Assembly (NCBI GenBank): GCA_040219515.1
Contig: JAVJSI010000012.1
Coordinates: forward strand, 1 to 64,000
Length of the DNA stretch: 64,000 nt
Direction of reading: 5' to 3'
DNA from: Acidimicrobiales bacterium
Lineage (GTDB): Bacteria > Actinomycetota > Acidimicrobiia > Acidimicrobiales > Aldehydirespiratoraceae
The notes beneath the pieces were generated by a model that made no database searches, was not told where the DNA came from, and was given only the letters and a program-made list of their open reading frames with translations. How positions within the stretch are numbered: the first letter of the stretch is position 1; each line of letters opens with the position of its first letter. Both the position numbers and the translations under genes were made by a program. This document shows, one piece after another, positions 51,492-59,602 of the stretch.

Positions 51492-53274
51492 GGCCCAATC
51501 CAACCACCCATGCGGTGTACAGGTCGAAATAGTGACCACCGGCGGCGACCAGCTCGTCGTGCGTACCGAGTTCGACGAGGCGTCCGTCGGCCACCACCGC
51601 CACTCGATCACACCGTTCCGACGTGGACAACCGATGGGCGATCGCGATGACCGTACGGCCCTCCATCAGCGTCTCCATCGCCGTTTCCACGGCGGCTTCG
51701 GTGCCGGGATCGACCGACGACGTCGCCTCGTCGAGGATCAACACCGCCGGGTCGGCCAGCGCGGCACGGGCCAGTGACACGAGCTGCTTCTCGCCGGCCG
51801 ACAGCCGGCTGCCGCGCTCCTGCACCTCGGTGGCCAGGCCGTGGGGCAGTTGTTCGAAGCGATCGAGCACCCCGATCCGCTCGACCGCAGCGCGCACCTC
51901 GGCGTCGGTGGCGTCGGGGCGGGCCACCCGGATGTTGTCCGCGATCGTGCCCGAGAAGAGGAAGCCCTCCTGGGGGACGACCACCACCTCGTTGCGCAGT
52001 GACCGCAGACGCACGTCACGCAGCCCCACGTCGCCGATGCGCACCGCTCCCCCGGTGGGGTCGTAGAAGCGGGCGATGAGCTTGGCCATCGTGGACTTGC
52101 CGGCCCCGGTCGGCCCCACGAACGCCACCCGCTCGCCCGGCGCGATCTCGAGATCGATGGCGGACAGCACGGGATCACCACCGGCGTAGCCGAACTCGAC
52201 ATCCTCGAGCACGATCGGCTCACCGACCGGGAAGTCGACGCCGTCGGCCGGCTCGTCGATCTCGATGTCCTCGTCGAGCAGCCCGTAGACCTTGTGGAGG
52301 GCGGCGGTGGCCGACTGCACCATGTTGAAGAGCTGACTGAGTTGCTGCACCGGCTCGAACAGGGTGCTGAGCAGGAGGATGAACGCCACCAGGGTGCCGA
52401 TCGTGAGTCGCCCCTCGCTCACCATCCAGCCGCCCACCCCGAGGGCGAGGGCGGTGGTCGCGGCGCCGGCGAACTCGACGATGGGCAGGTACCAGCACTG
52501 GATTCGCACCGAGTCCATGTGGGTGCGGTAGAGCGTGAAGTTCGCGGTGGAGAAACGGCGGGCCTCGACGTCCTCACGGGCGAAGGCCTGCACCACCCGC
52601 ACACCGCTGATGCCCTCCTGCAACGACGACAGCGTGTCGCCGATGCTCTCGCGCACGGCCAGATAGGCCTTGTTCGAGTCGCGCTGGAACTTCACGCTGG
52701 CGATCGCCACGAACGGCACCGAGATCGCGCACAGCAGCATCAGCTGCCACGACAGCAGCATCAGGACCACGAACGAGCCGAGCAGCAACAACGCCGCGCT
52801 GGTGAACATGATCAACCCGAACTGGACGAGCTCCTGCAGCGAGTCGACATCCGAGGTCATCCGCGAGACGAGGACCCCGGCCTTCTCGCGGTCGTAGAAC
52901 GACATCGACTGGCGCAGCAGCGAGTCGAACACCCTCACCCGCATGTCGCGCAGGAAGTGCTCGCCCACCCGGGCCAGCAGGATGATGGCGCCGCGGTAGC
53001 AGGCGTAGCTGACGATCGCGACGACGACGTAGAGCGCAATCGACAGGTTGAGCTGACCGGTGTCGTTCTTGTCGATGCCCTCGTCGATGCCGCGCCGCAC
53101 CAGTAGTGGTCCGGCCAGCAGCATCGCCGTCCAGATGACGATCAGGCCGGCGGCCGCCAACGCGTCGCGCTTGTAGGGCAGCACCATCCGGGCCGTACGA
53201 CGCAAGACCTTTCCGGTGGCCTCCAGGTCGAGCTGGTCGTCGGGATCGGTGGCGTGTCCGAGCGCCCATCCCAT
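51481..53274 (-). CDS. ABC exporter half-transporter, permease and ATPase fused (B)
   Basis: A 597-residue type IV ABC exporter half-transporter. Six transmembrane helices cover about residues 38-320, and the ATPase follows with GPTGAGKS (Walker A), SRLSAGEKQLVSLARA (signature), LILDEATSSVD (Walker B) and IAHRLS (switch). The first ATPase of such pairs is usually degenerate; both here look complete. The cargo is probably a lipid, peptide or drug. It overlaps the next exporter gene by one base, so the pair likely forms a heterodimer. Confidence 0.9.
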   Translation of the reverse strand: MGWALGHATDPDDQLDLEATGKVLRRTARMVLPYKRDALAAAGLIVIWTAMLLAGPLLVRRGIDEGIDKNDTGQLNLSIALYVVVAIVSYACYRGAIILLARVGEHFLRDMRVRVFDSLLRQSMSFYDREKAGVLVSRMTSDVDSLQELVQFGLIMFTSAALLLLGSFVVLMLLSWQLMLLCAISVPFVAIASVKFQRDSNKAYLAVRESIGDTLSSLQEGISGVRVVQAFAREDVEARRFSTANFTLYRTHMDSVRIQCWYLPIVEFAGAATTALALGVGGWMVSEGRLTIGTLVAFILLLSTLFEPVQQLSQLFNMVQSATAALHKVYGLLDEDIEIDEPADGVDFPVGEPIVLEDVEFGYAGGDPVLSAIDLEIAPGERVAFVGPTGAGKSTMAKLIARFYDPTGGAVRIGDVGLRDVRLRSLRNEVVVVPQEGFLFSGTIADNIRVARPDATDAEVRAAVERIGVLDRFEQLPHGLATEVQERGSRLSAGEKQLVSLARAALADPAVLILDEATSSVDPGTEAAVETAMETLMEGRTVIAIAHRLSTSERCDRVAVVADGRLVELGTHDELVAAGGHYFDLYTAWVVGLGHDS

Positions 53275-54974
53275 CAGCGCGCCGCTCCGTCGGTGGGGCG
53301 ATCGACGGCGAGCACTTCGCGATAGCGCTCGTTCGACGCGAGGAGTTCGGCGTGAGTGCCGTCGGCGGCCACGCGGCCCTGGTCGAGCAGCAGCACCCGG
53401 TCGGCCAGCGCGATCGTCGCCGGGCGATGGGCGATCACGATCGTGGTGCGATCCTCCATGACCAGGCCGAGCGCATCGCGGATCTCGTGCTCCTTGGTGG
53501 GATCCACGGCCGAGGTGGCGTCGTCGAGGATCAGCACCCGCGGGTCGGCCAGGATCGCCCGGGCGATCGCCAGCCGCTGCCGCTGGCCGCCCGACAGCGA
53601 GAACCCCCGCTCGCCGATCTCGGTGTCGTAGCCGTCGGGCATCTGGGTGATGAACTCATCCGCGCCGGCCAGGCGGGCCGCCTGCTCGACCAGCGCCCGG
53701 GAGGCCTCGGGATCGGCGAATGCGATGTTGTCGCGGATCGTCGAGGAGAAGAGGAAAGTCTCCTCGAACACGATGCCGACCGAACGGCGCAGCTCCTGGC
53801 GACCGACCTCGCGCACGTCGACCCCGTCGAGCAGGATCTCGCCCCGGTCCACGTCGTAGAACCGGGGCAGCAGACGGGCCACCGTGCTCTTGCCCGAACC
53901 GGTGGCGCCGACCAGCGCCACCGACTCGCCCGGCTCGATCACCAGGTCGAGCCCGTCGAGCACCCCGGTGTCGGTGCCCGGCTGGTAGTCGAACGACACC
54001 GCACGGAACTCGACCCGACCGAGCGGGCCCTGGTTCGTCGACGCGGTCGGCAGGTGCTTCGGGCGAACCGGATCGACGATCTTCGGAGCGGTGGACAGCA
54101 CCTCGCTGATGCGTTCACCGGCCGCCGCGGCTCGCTGGCCGTTGGCCACGATCATCCCGAGCATGCGCAACGGCTGCACCAGCATCATCACGTAGATGTT
54201 GAAGCTGACGAGCTGGCCCACGGTCATGTCCCCGTTCAGCACGAGGTGTCCGCCGTAGGCGAGCACGGTGATGAGACCGATGTTGGGCAGGATCTCGATC
54301 GCCGGCATGAAGCGGGCCCGGATCACCGACGAACGCATCGACTCCTCGAAGACGTCGTCGGCTTCTCGCCGCAGCTTGGCCGCCTGCACCGGCTCGGAGC
54401 CGAAGCCCTTGACCACCCGCACCCCGGAGACGGTCTCCTCGACCACGGCGGAGAGCTGGGCGGACTCCTGCTGGACGGCCAGCACCGCCGGATGGAGTCG
54501 TTGGGCGAACCGACGGCCCAGCACGTTGACGAAGGGCAGTGACACCAGCGCCAGTAGGGCCAGGGTCGGCTGGATGATCAGCATGATCACCGTCACCGAG
54601 CAGACGATGAGGAAGTTGCCGAACGTGAGCGGGATCAGCACCACGACGTTCTGGAAGTGCTGGAGGTCGGTGTTGCCCCGGCTCATCAGCTCGCCGGTGG
54701 CGTTGGCGTCGTGGAAGGCGAAGTGCAGCCGCTGCACGTGGGCGAAGATCCGGTCGCGGAGCTTCGCCTCGATGATGCGGGCATTGCGGAACGCGAGATA
54801 GCGGCGGACACCGAGGAACACGGCCGACACGAGGCCGGCACCGAGGATGAGCAGCACCCACGTCAGCAGCGGACCGTCGTCGCGTACGCCGCGATCGAGG
54901 CCGAGCTGCACCATCAACGGCACGGTGACCCGGCCGGCCGTCCACGCGATCGAGGCGAGCATGCCGAACAGCAC
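53274..54974 (-). CDS. ABC exporter half-transporter, permease and ATPase fused (A)
   Basis: A half-transporter of at least 566 residues: transmembrane region about 1-290, then ATPase with GATGSGKS, GFSLSGGQRQRLAIARA, LILDDATSAVD and IAHRPA. Asp replaces the usual Glu after Walker B, which in heterodimeric exporters marks a degenerate catalytic site. The GTG at 54974 is the first ordinary start, but it removes the expected N-terminal segment before helix 1 (WRLIWETAKDEKWG). The frame stays open to beyond 55097, where a CTG has a GGGGAGGG ribosome site seven bases upstream. The stop overlaps the start of gene B by one base. Confidence 0.82.
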   Translation of the reverse strand: MLFGMLASIAWTAGRVTVPLMVQLGLDRGVRDDGPLLTWVLLILGAGLVSAVFLGVRRYLAFRNARIIEAKLRDRIFAHVQRLHFAFHDANATGELMSRGNTDLQHFQNVVVLIPLTFGNFLIVCSVTVIMLIIQPTLALLALVSLPFVNVLGRRFAQRLHPAVLAVQQESAQLSAVVEETVSGVRVVKGFGSEPVQAAKLRREADDVFEESMRSSVIRARFMPAIEILPNIGLITVLAYGGHLVLNGDMTVGQLVSFNIYVMMLVQPLRMLGMIVANGQRAAAAGERISEVLSTAPKIVDPVRPKHLPTASTNQGPLGRVEFRAVSFDYQPGTDTGVLDGLDLVIEPGESVALVGATGSGKSTVARLLPRFYDVDRGEILLDGVDVREVGRQELRRSVGIVFEETFLFSSTIRDNIAFADPEASRALVEQAARLAGADEFITQMPDGYDTEIGERGFSLSGGQRQRLAIARAILADPRVLILDDATSAVDPTKEHEIRDALGLVMEDRTTIVIAHRPATIALADRVLLLDQGRVAADGTHAELLASNERYREVLAVDRPTDGAAR

Positions 54975-55123
54975 GCCCCACTTCTCGTCCTTGGCCGTCT
55001 CCCAGATGAGCCGCCAGCCGTCGCGGCCGGTGGAGTCGAGCGCCCCGCCCGCCGGTCGAAGCTGGTCGGACGCGTGCTCGGATGAAGATCCAGTCAGCGT
55101 CGTTCCCTCCCCGAACCGATTCG

Positions 55124-55153
55124 CCCCTCCGGAGTATGGTCGCTCCGGAGGGG
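55124..55153 (-). terminator. Hairpin after the selenoprotein gene
   Basis: An 11-bp perfect stem (55124-55134 with 55143-55153), loop of eight bases. It lies 16 bases past the peroxidase stop and just ahead of the ABC exporter gene. No run of T follows, so termination may be weak or Rho-aided. Confidence 0.6.
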
Positions 55154-55169
55154 CCGGTGGTACTCGGTT

Positions 55170-55646
55170 TCAGCCCAGGAGTGCCGGCAGTTGCTCGGCG
55201 ATCTCCTCGGGGGTGACCGTCGGCGAGAAGCGGGCGACCACTTCGCCGTCGGCGTTCACGAGGAACTTCTCGAAGTTCCAGGTGATGTCGGAGGAGTCGC
55301 CCTCGCCGGGCTGCTCCGCCTTCAACCAGTCGTAGAGCTCGCAGGCACCGTCGCCGTTGACCTCGATCTTGTCGAACATCGGGAAGTCGATGTCGAACTT
55401 CTCGGTGACGAAGGCGCGGATCTCCTCGTTGGAGCCGGGCTCCTGCGCACCGAACTGGTTGCACGGGAAGCCCAGGACCTGGACCCCGTTGTCGTCATGA
55501 TGAAGCGTACGCAGACCTGCGTACTGAGGCGTGAGGCCTCAAGCGGAGGCGACGTTGACGATGAGCACGGCGCGGTCGGCGAACTCACCGAACGACACCT
55601 GGTCACCTTCGAGTGACGCCATTTCGAAGTCGTGGAAACGACTCAT
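55170..55646 (-). CDS. Glutathione peroxidase, selenocysteine-containing (in-frame TGA)
   Basis: A 158-residue peroxidase that reduces H2O2 or organic peroxides. Reading from ATG 55646, codon 36 is TGA (55541-55539) in NVASA-U-GLTPQYAG, exactly the catalytic selenocysteine/cysteine position of glutathione peroxidase. Past the TGA the frame continues without a break through FPCNQFGAQEPG (Gln68) and ITWNFEKF (Trp123, Asn124), completing the Sec/Gln/Trp/Asn tetrad, and ends at 55170. A hairpin with loop ggtc begins 15 bases after the TGA. I read it as a selenoprotein. Ordinary calling would give two pieces. The alternative, a nonsense mutation or sequence error, is less likely because the codon falls precisely at the active site. 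Confidence 0.85.
55507..55541 (-). promoter_or_regulatory. Bacterial SECIS element
   Basis: Downstream of the TGA the mRNA can form a 7-bp stem, guacgca with ugcguac, closed by a GGUC loop (55524-55507). The gcaggucugc apex is identical to that of E. coli fdhF, and the loop begins 21 bases after the UGA, within the range known for bacterial SECIS. A second 6-bp hairpin (ugaggc with gccuca) includes the UGA itself and abuts the first. Confidence 0.75.
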
Positions 55647-55664
55647 GGATCTCCCTTGTGGCAC

Positions 55665-55677
55665 GGGGACCGTCCCC
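55665..55677. repeat. REP-like palindrome ggggac-c-gtcccc
   Basis: A 6-bp inverted repeat with one central base, in the 5' region of the peroxidase gene. The core (gggac/gtccc) is the inverse of the palindromes at 1351 and 2791. Confidence 0.5.
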
Positions 55678-55725
55678 GGCGCCCTGTCATCGTACCCGTG
55701 GTCGTCGAACCCGTGAGACGGGCCG

Positions 55726-55974
55726 TCAACCGCCGGCGATGGGCGCGAGGAAATGGATTTCGGTGGTGGGCCCGACCCGGGCGTAGATCGTGCCCTGGGG
55801 TTGGAGTTCGCCGTCGATGGCGACCGACGATGCTTCGCGCAGGATGGGGCCCAGGCCCGCGAACCGCTCGGCCAGCGCGTCGATCACCGCGCCGACGGTG
55901 GCCCCGTCCACCTCGAGCTCGCGCACGCCGTCGGTGAAGGCGGCGTGGTTGGCCTGGAGGTGGACGAGCGCCAT
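55726..55974 (-). CDS. MoaD/ThiS-family ubiquitin-like protein
   Basis: An 82-residue small sulfur-carrier-like protein. VDGATVGAVIDALAERFAGLGPIL is the ubiquitin-like helix region, and the chain ends in Gly-Gly (APIAGG), the site of thiocarboxylation in MoaD and ThiS. It starts at 55974, overlapping the stop of the Mo-subunit gene by one base. Its place at the end of a molybdenum hydroxylase operon suggests supply of sulfur for molybdopterin, specific for this enzyme; that is inference. Confidence 0.8.
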   Translation of the reverse strand: MALVHLQANHAAFTDGVRELEVDGATVGAVIDALAERFAGLGPILREASSVAIDGELQPQGTIYARVGPTTEIHFLAPIAGG

Positions 55975-58214
55975 CAGCGGTTGTTGAGCGCCTTCAGGAC
56001 GTTGGGCGGCGACATCGGCAGGTCGGCCATCCGCACTCCGGTGGCCCGGGCGATCGCGTTGGCCAGGGTGCCGATGGGCGGCACGATGCCCGTCTCGCCC
56101 ACGCCGCGCACGCCATAGGGGTGGCTCGGGTTCGGGACCTCGACGATGATCGTCTCGATCATGGGCAGGTCGGACGCCACCGGCATCCGATAGTCGAGGA
56201 AGCCGGCGTTCTGCATGACGCCCTCGCCCGAGAAGATGTACTCCTCGTTGAGCGCCCAACCGATGCCCTGGGCCGATCCGCCCTGCATCTGGCCCTCGAC
56301 ATACGAAGGGTGGATCGCCGTGCCCGCGTCCTGCGCAGCCGTGTAGCGCACGATCGTGACCTCGCCGGTCTCCTCGTCGACCTTCACGTCGGCCAGGTGC
56401 GCGGCGAACGACGGACCGGCACCGGCCGCGTTGAGCGACGCAGTGGCCGTGAGCGGGCCGCCGGTCATCTTCGCGGCCCCGGTGATCTCGGCGATGGTGA
56501 CGGGTTCGGCGCCCTCCGACGGCGGTCCCTCGATCACTGCGGCACCATCGACCCAGGCAACCTGGTCGACATCGACACCGCGCATCACGGCGGCCCGCTC
56601 CTTCAGCTGTTCGATGAGGTCGCGGCACGCGTTGACCACGGCCATACCGGTGGCGAACGTGGCGCGGCTGCCCTCGGTGATGTCGGTGAAGCCGACCGAT
56701 TCGGTGTCGGCGATGATCGGAGTGATCCGGTGCACGTCGAGGCCGAGTTCCTCGGCGGCCATCAGCGCCATCGAGGCGCGGCTGCCACCGATGTCGGGGC
56801 TGCCGGTGATCACGGTGGCGGTGCCGTCCTCGTTGAGGTTGACGGTGGCGCTCGACTGTTCGCCGATGTTGAACCAGAAACCGGTGCCGAAGCCACGGCC
56901 GACGCCCTCGGGCACCGGCGAGTTGTAGTGCTCGCTGTTCTTGATCGCTTCGAGCGTCTCGATGAACCCGATCTTCGGATGCGGCGCGCCCATCGCGGTC
57001 GGGTCGCCCTCGACCACGGCATTGCGCAGCCGCAGATCGATCGGATCGACGTCGAGCTTCTCGGCGATCTCGTCGATGAGTGTCTCGATGGCGAATGCCG
57101 CCTGCGGTGCGGACGGTGCCCGGTAGGCGGCCGACTTCGGGGTGTTGTCGACCGTGCCGATGGCCATCAGATCGAGGTTGGGGAACCGGTAGGACGCGAT
57201 CGACATCGCACCGGTCAGGGCGGCGTAGCCCTTGGCCGAACCGTTGCTGTAGTGCAGCGTGCCCTGGATGGTGGTGAGTTCGCCGTCGTTGGTGGCGCCC
57301 ATCTTGATGTGGATCTTCGAGGCCGGCGCCGGTCCGGTGGCTCGCAGCACCTCCTCGCGCGACATGACGATCTTCACCGGGCGGGACGCCTTCTGGCTCA
57401 GGCGCACGGCGATCGGTTCGAGATAGATGGTGGTCTTGCCACCGAAGCCGCCACCGATCTCGGCGGGGGTGACCTTGATCTTGTCGGTGCCCCAACCCAG
57501 GATCTTGGCCGTCTTCGAGCGCACGGCGAAGTGGCCCTGCGACGACGCCCAGATGGTGGCCTTGCCGTCCTGGCCCACGTCGGCGATGCAGGCGTGGGGT
57601 TCGATGTAGCCCTGGTGCACGGCCTTGGTCGTGAACGTCCGCTCGACGATCAGGTCGGCCGCTTCGAAGCCAGCCTCCACATCACCGCGCTGGAACGGGC
57701 CGACCGACGCGATGTTGGACGGCTCCGTGTCGCCGGTGAACAGCGTGCGGTTGGTGGAGTTGGCGATCGGGGCGCCATCAGCGATTGCCTCGTCGATGCT
57801 CAACACCGCGGGCAGTACGTCGTACTCGACCTTCACCGCCGCCGCGGCGGCGCGCGCCTCGGCGAGCGTGGTGGCGGCCACGGCGGCCACGGTGTGGCCG
57901 TTGTAGAGCACCTCGTCGCGGGCGATGTTGTTGATCGCCTCGTCATGGGCCGAGTCGGCCGGGTCGATCGCGGGGAAGTCGGCCCCGGTGACCACGGCTT
58001 TGACACCGGGCATCGCCTCGGCCGCGCCCGTGTCGATCGACACGATCCGGGCGTGGGCGTGCGGCGAGCGCACGAGCACACCCCGGAGCTGACCGGTGAG
58101 GTTCAGGTCGGCCGCGAAGCGGGCCTTGCCGGTCACCTTGTCGAGACCGTCGTGACGGACCGGACGGGTGCCGACGTACTTGTACTTCTTGGGGGGATTC
58201 TCGGTGGCGGTCAC
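55974..58214 (-). CDS. Xanthine dehydrogenase family, molybdopterin-binding (large) subunit
   Basis: A 746-residue large subunit of a molybdenum hydroxylase. Motifs: GGGFGGKT near residue 270, AYRAPSAPQAAF around 370 (the AYRxP type, not the AYxCSFR loop of form I CO dehydrogenase), GFGTGFWFNIG, and RGVGETG with catalytic Glu707. It would oxidise an aldehyde, purine or aromatic heterocycle; the substrate is not readable. The GTG start at 58214 overlaps the small-subunit stop by four bases (GTGA). Confidence 0.9.
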   Translation of the reverse strand: MTATENPPKKYKYVGTRPVRHDGLDKVTGKARFAADLNLTGQLRGVLVRSPHAHARIVSIDTGAAEAMPGVKAVVTGADFPAIDPADSAHDEAINNIARDEVLYNGHTVAAVAATTLAEARAAAAAVKVEYDVLPAVLSIDEAIADGAPIANSTNRTLFTGDTEPSNIASVGPFQRGDVEAGFEAADLIVERTFTTKAVHQGYIEPHACIADVGQDGKATIWASSQGHFAVRSKTAKILGWGTDKIKVTPAEIGGGFGGKTTIYLEPIAVRLSQKASRPVKIVMSREEVLRATGPAPASKIHIKMGATNDGELTTIQGTLHYSNGSAKGYAALTGAMSIASYRFPNLDLMAIGTVDNTPKSAAYRAPSAPQAAFAIETLIDEIAEKLDVDPIDLRLRNAVVEGDPTAMGAPHPKIGFIETLEAIKNSEHYNSPVPEGVGRGFGTGFWFNIGEQSSATVNLNEDGTATVITGSPDIGGSRASMALMAAEELGLDVHRITPIIADTESVGFTDITEGSRATFATGMAVVNACRDLIEQLKERAAVMRGVDVDQVAWVDGAAVIEGPPSEGAEPVTIAEITGAAKMTGGPLTATASLNAAGAGPSFAAHLADVKVDEETGEVTIVRYTAAQDAGTAIHPSYVEGQMQGGSAQGIGWALNEEYIFSGEGVMQNAGFLDYRMPVASDLPMIETIIVEVPNPSHPYGVRGVGETGIVPPIGTLANAIARATGVRMADLPMSPPNVLKALNNR

Positions 58215-58708
58215 TTGGATGCTCCGTTCGAGGTCGATCCTGAGAGTTGGACGGCTGCCTCCTGGACGGCGTGGATGATCTTGTCGTAGCCGGTGCAACG
58301 ACAGAGGTTGCCGGCCAGTCCGTAGCGGATCTCGGTTTCGGTGGGCGAGGGATTCTCCTCGAGCAGGACCTTGGCGGCCACGAGGATGCCCGGGGTGCAG
58401 ACGCCGCACTGCAGTGCCGCTCCCTCGAGGAACGTCTGCTGGAGCGGATGGAGGTGGTCGCCCTGGGCGATGCCCTCCACGGTGCCGATGCTGCGGCCCT
58501 CGGCCTCGGGGGCGAACATCAGGCAGGCGCAGTTGAGCTTGCCGTCGACGGTGATCGAGCAGGCCCCGCAGTCGCCGGTGCCGCACCCCTCCTTCACGCC
58601 GGTCAGGCCCAACTCGTCGCGCAGCGCGTCGAGCAGCGAGGTGTCGTCGTTGGTGAGGAAGTCGACCTCGTCACCATTGACCGTGCAGTTCACATGGGTG
58701 CGTGACAT
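58211..58708 (-). CDS. Xanthine dehydrogenase family, 2Fe-2S small subunit
   Basis: A 165-residue subunit with two [2Fe-2S] clusters. The first set is in GCGTGDCGACSITVDGKLNC (Cys42, Cys47, Cys50, and Cys60 or Cys62) and the second in CGVCTPG (Cys101, Cys104) and CRCTGY (Cys136, Cys138). It passes electrons from the Mo site to FAD. Starts overlap by one base with the FAD-subunit stop and its own stop overlaps the large subunit by four, so all three are coupled. Confidence 0.95.
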   Translation of the reverse strand: MSRTHVNCTVNGDEVDFLTNDDTSLLDALRDELGLTGVKEGCGTGDCGACSITVDGKLNCACLMFAPEAEGRSIGTVEGIAQGDHLHPLQQTFLEGAALQCGVCTPGILVAAKVLLEENPSPTETEIRYGLAGNLCRCTGYDKIIHAVQEAAVQLSGSTSNGASK

Positions 58709-59565
58709 CAGGAGGCTCCTCCGGCTCGGGCGGCGGCAATGGTGGCGGCCCGCGTGGCGAGCACGCCGGCCACCTGGCGGCGGTATTCGATGGTGCCGCG
58801 CTTGTCGTCGATGGGGTTGCAGGCGGCGGACGCCGCCTCGGCCACCGCGGCCAGCGCCGCGGCGTCGAGTGTCGAGCCGACCAGCGCCGCTTCGGCATCG
58901 GGTACCCGCACTGCGGTGGGAGCGACGGCGCCGAGCACCACGCGGGCGTCGGTGCAGGTATCGCCGTCCATCGTGAGTCGCACCGCCACGCCGACCACCG
59001 CGATGTCCATCTCGGTGCGGGGTATGAGACGGAGGTAGGCATCGGCGGTGTGGGCCGGCGGTGCATCGATCTCGAACTCGACCACGAACTCGTTCGCGGC
59101 CAGGGAGGTCTGACCGGGTCCGGTCACGATCTCCTCGACCGGCACCGTGCGCTCGCCGTCGCTCCCGGCGACCACGGCGCGGACCCCGTTGGCCACGAGG
59201 GCCGGCACCGAATCGGCGGCGGGCGACGCGTTGCAGAGATTGCCGCCCCAGCTCGACCGGTTCTGGATCTGGTCGGACCCGATGAGGCCACTGGCCTCGC
59301 TGAGTCCGGGAAAGGCTGCGGTGAACGACGCATCGGCGGTGAGCGTCGACGTGGGTGTGGCCGCACCGACCGTCCAACCGCCACTCGTCTCGGTCGCACC
59401 GACCAGACGATCGATCCTCTTGAGATCGACGAGAACGGACGGTTCGGGGCGGCCCGATCGGATCTGCGGAATCAGATCGGTGGCCCCGGCGAAGACCCTG
59501 GCATCGTCGTCGGACGCAAGGAGTCCGACGGCCTCGTCCACCGTGGTGGGTGCAGCATATTTCAT
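58708..59565 (-). CDS. Xanthine dehydrogenase family, FAD-binding subunit
   Basis: A 285-residue medium subunit carrying FAD. ARVFAGATDLIPQIRSG near residue 23 and SSWGGNLCNASPAADSVPAL near residue 104 are the two characteristic FAD-binding stretches. Gene order FAD, 2Fe-2S, Mo is the coxMSL order. The ATG at 59565 begins the conserved MKYAAPTTVDEAVGLL. The WS/DGAT gene upstream on the same strand ends 37 bases before, so a separate promoter is likely. Confidence 0.93.
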   Translation of the reverse strand: MKYAAPTTVDEAVGLLASDDDARVFAGATDLIPQIRSGRPEPSVLVDLKRIDRLVGATETSGGWTVGAATPTSTLTADASFTAAFPGLSEASGLIGSDQIQNRSSWGGNLCNASPAADSVPALVANGVRAVVAGSDGERTVPVEEIVTGPGQTSLAANEFVVEFEIDAPPAHTADAYLRLIPRTEMDIAVVGVAVRLTMDGDTCTDARVVLGAVAPTAVRVPDAEAALVGSTLDAAALAAVAEAASAACNPIDDKRGTIEYRRQVAGVLATRAATIAAARAGGAS

Positions 59566-59602
59566 GAGCCGAAACCTAGTGGCTGGGCCGGCACGGCGGT
59601 AA

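Noticed and set aside
55379-55541. Peroxidase as a pseudogene with a nonsense mutation
   Set aside because: The TGA sits exactly at the catalytic residue, the frame is intact after it, and a SECIS-like hairpin follows. Kept only as a fallback.
55322-55606. A separate 94-codon gene in another frame over the peroxidase
   Set aside because: Ser/Arg-rich, without motifs. The peroxidase frame explains the whole stretch once TGA is read as Sec.
55974-58214. Form I carbon monoxide dehydrogenase large subunit
   Set aside because: The active-site loop reads AYRAPS, not AYxCSFR, so CO oxidation is not supported despite the coxMSL-like order.
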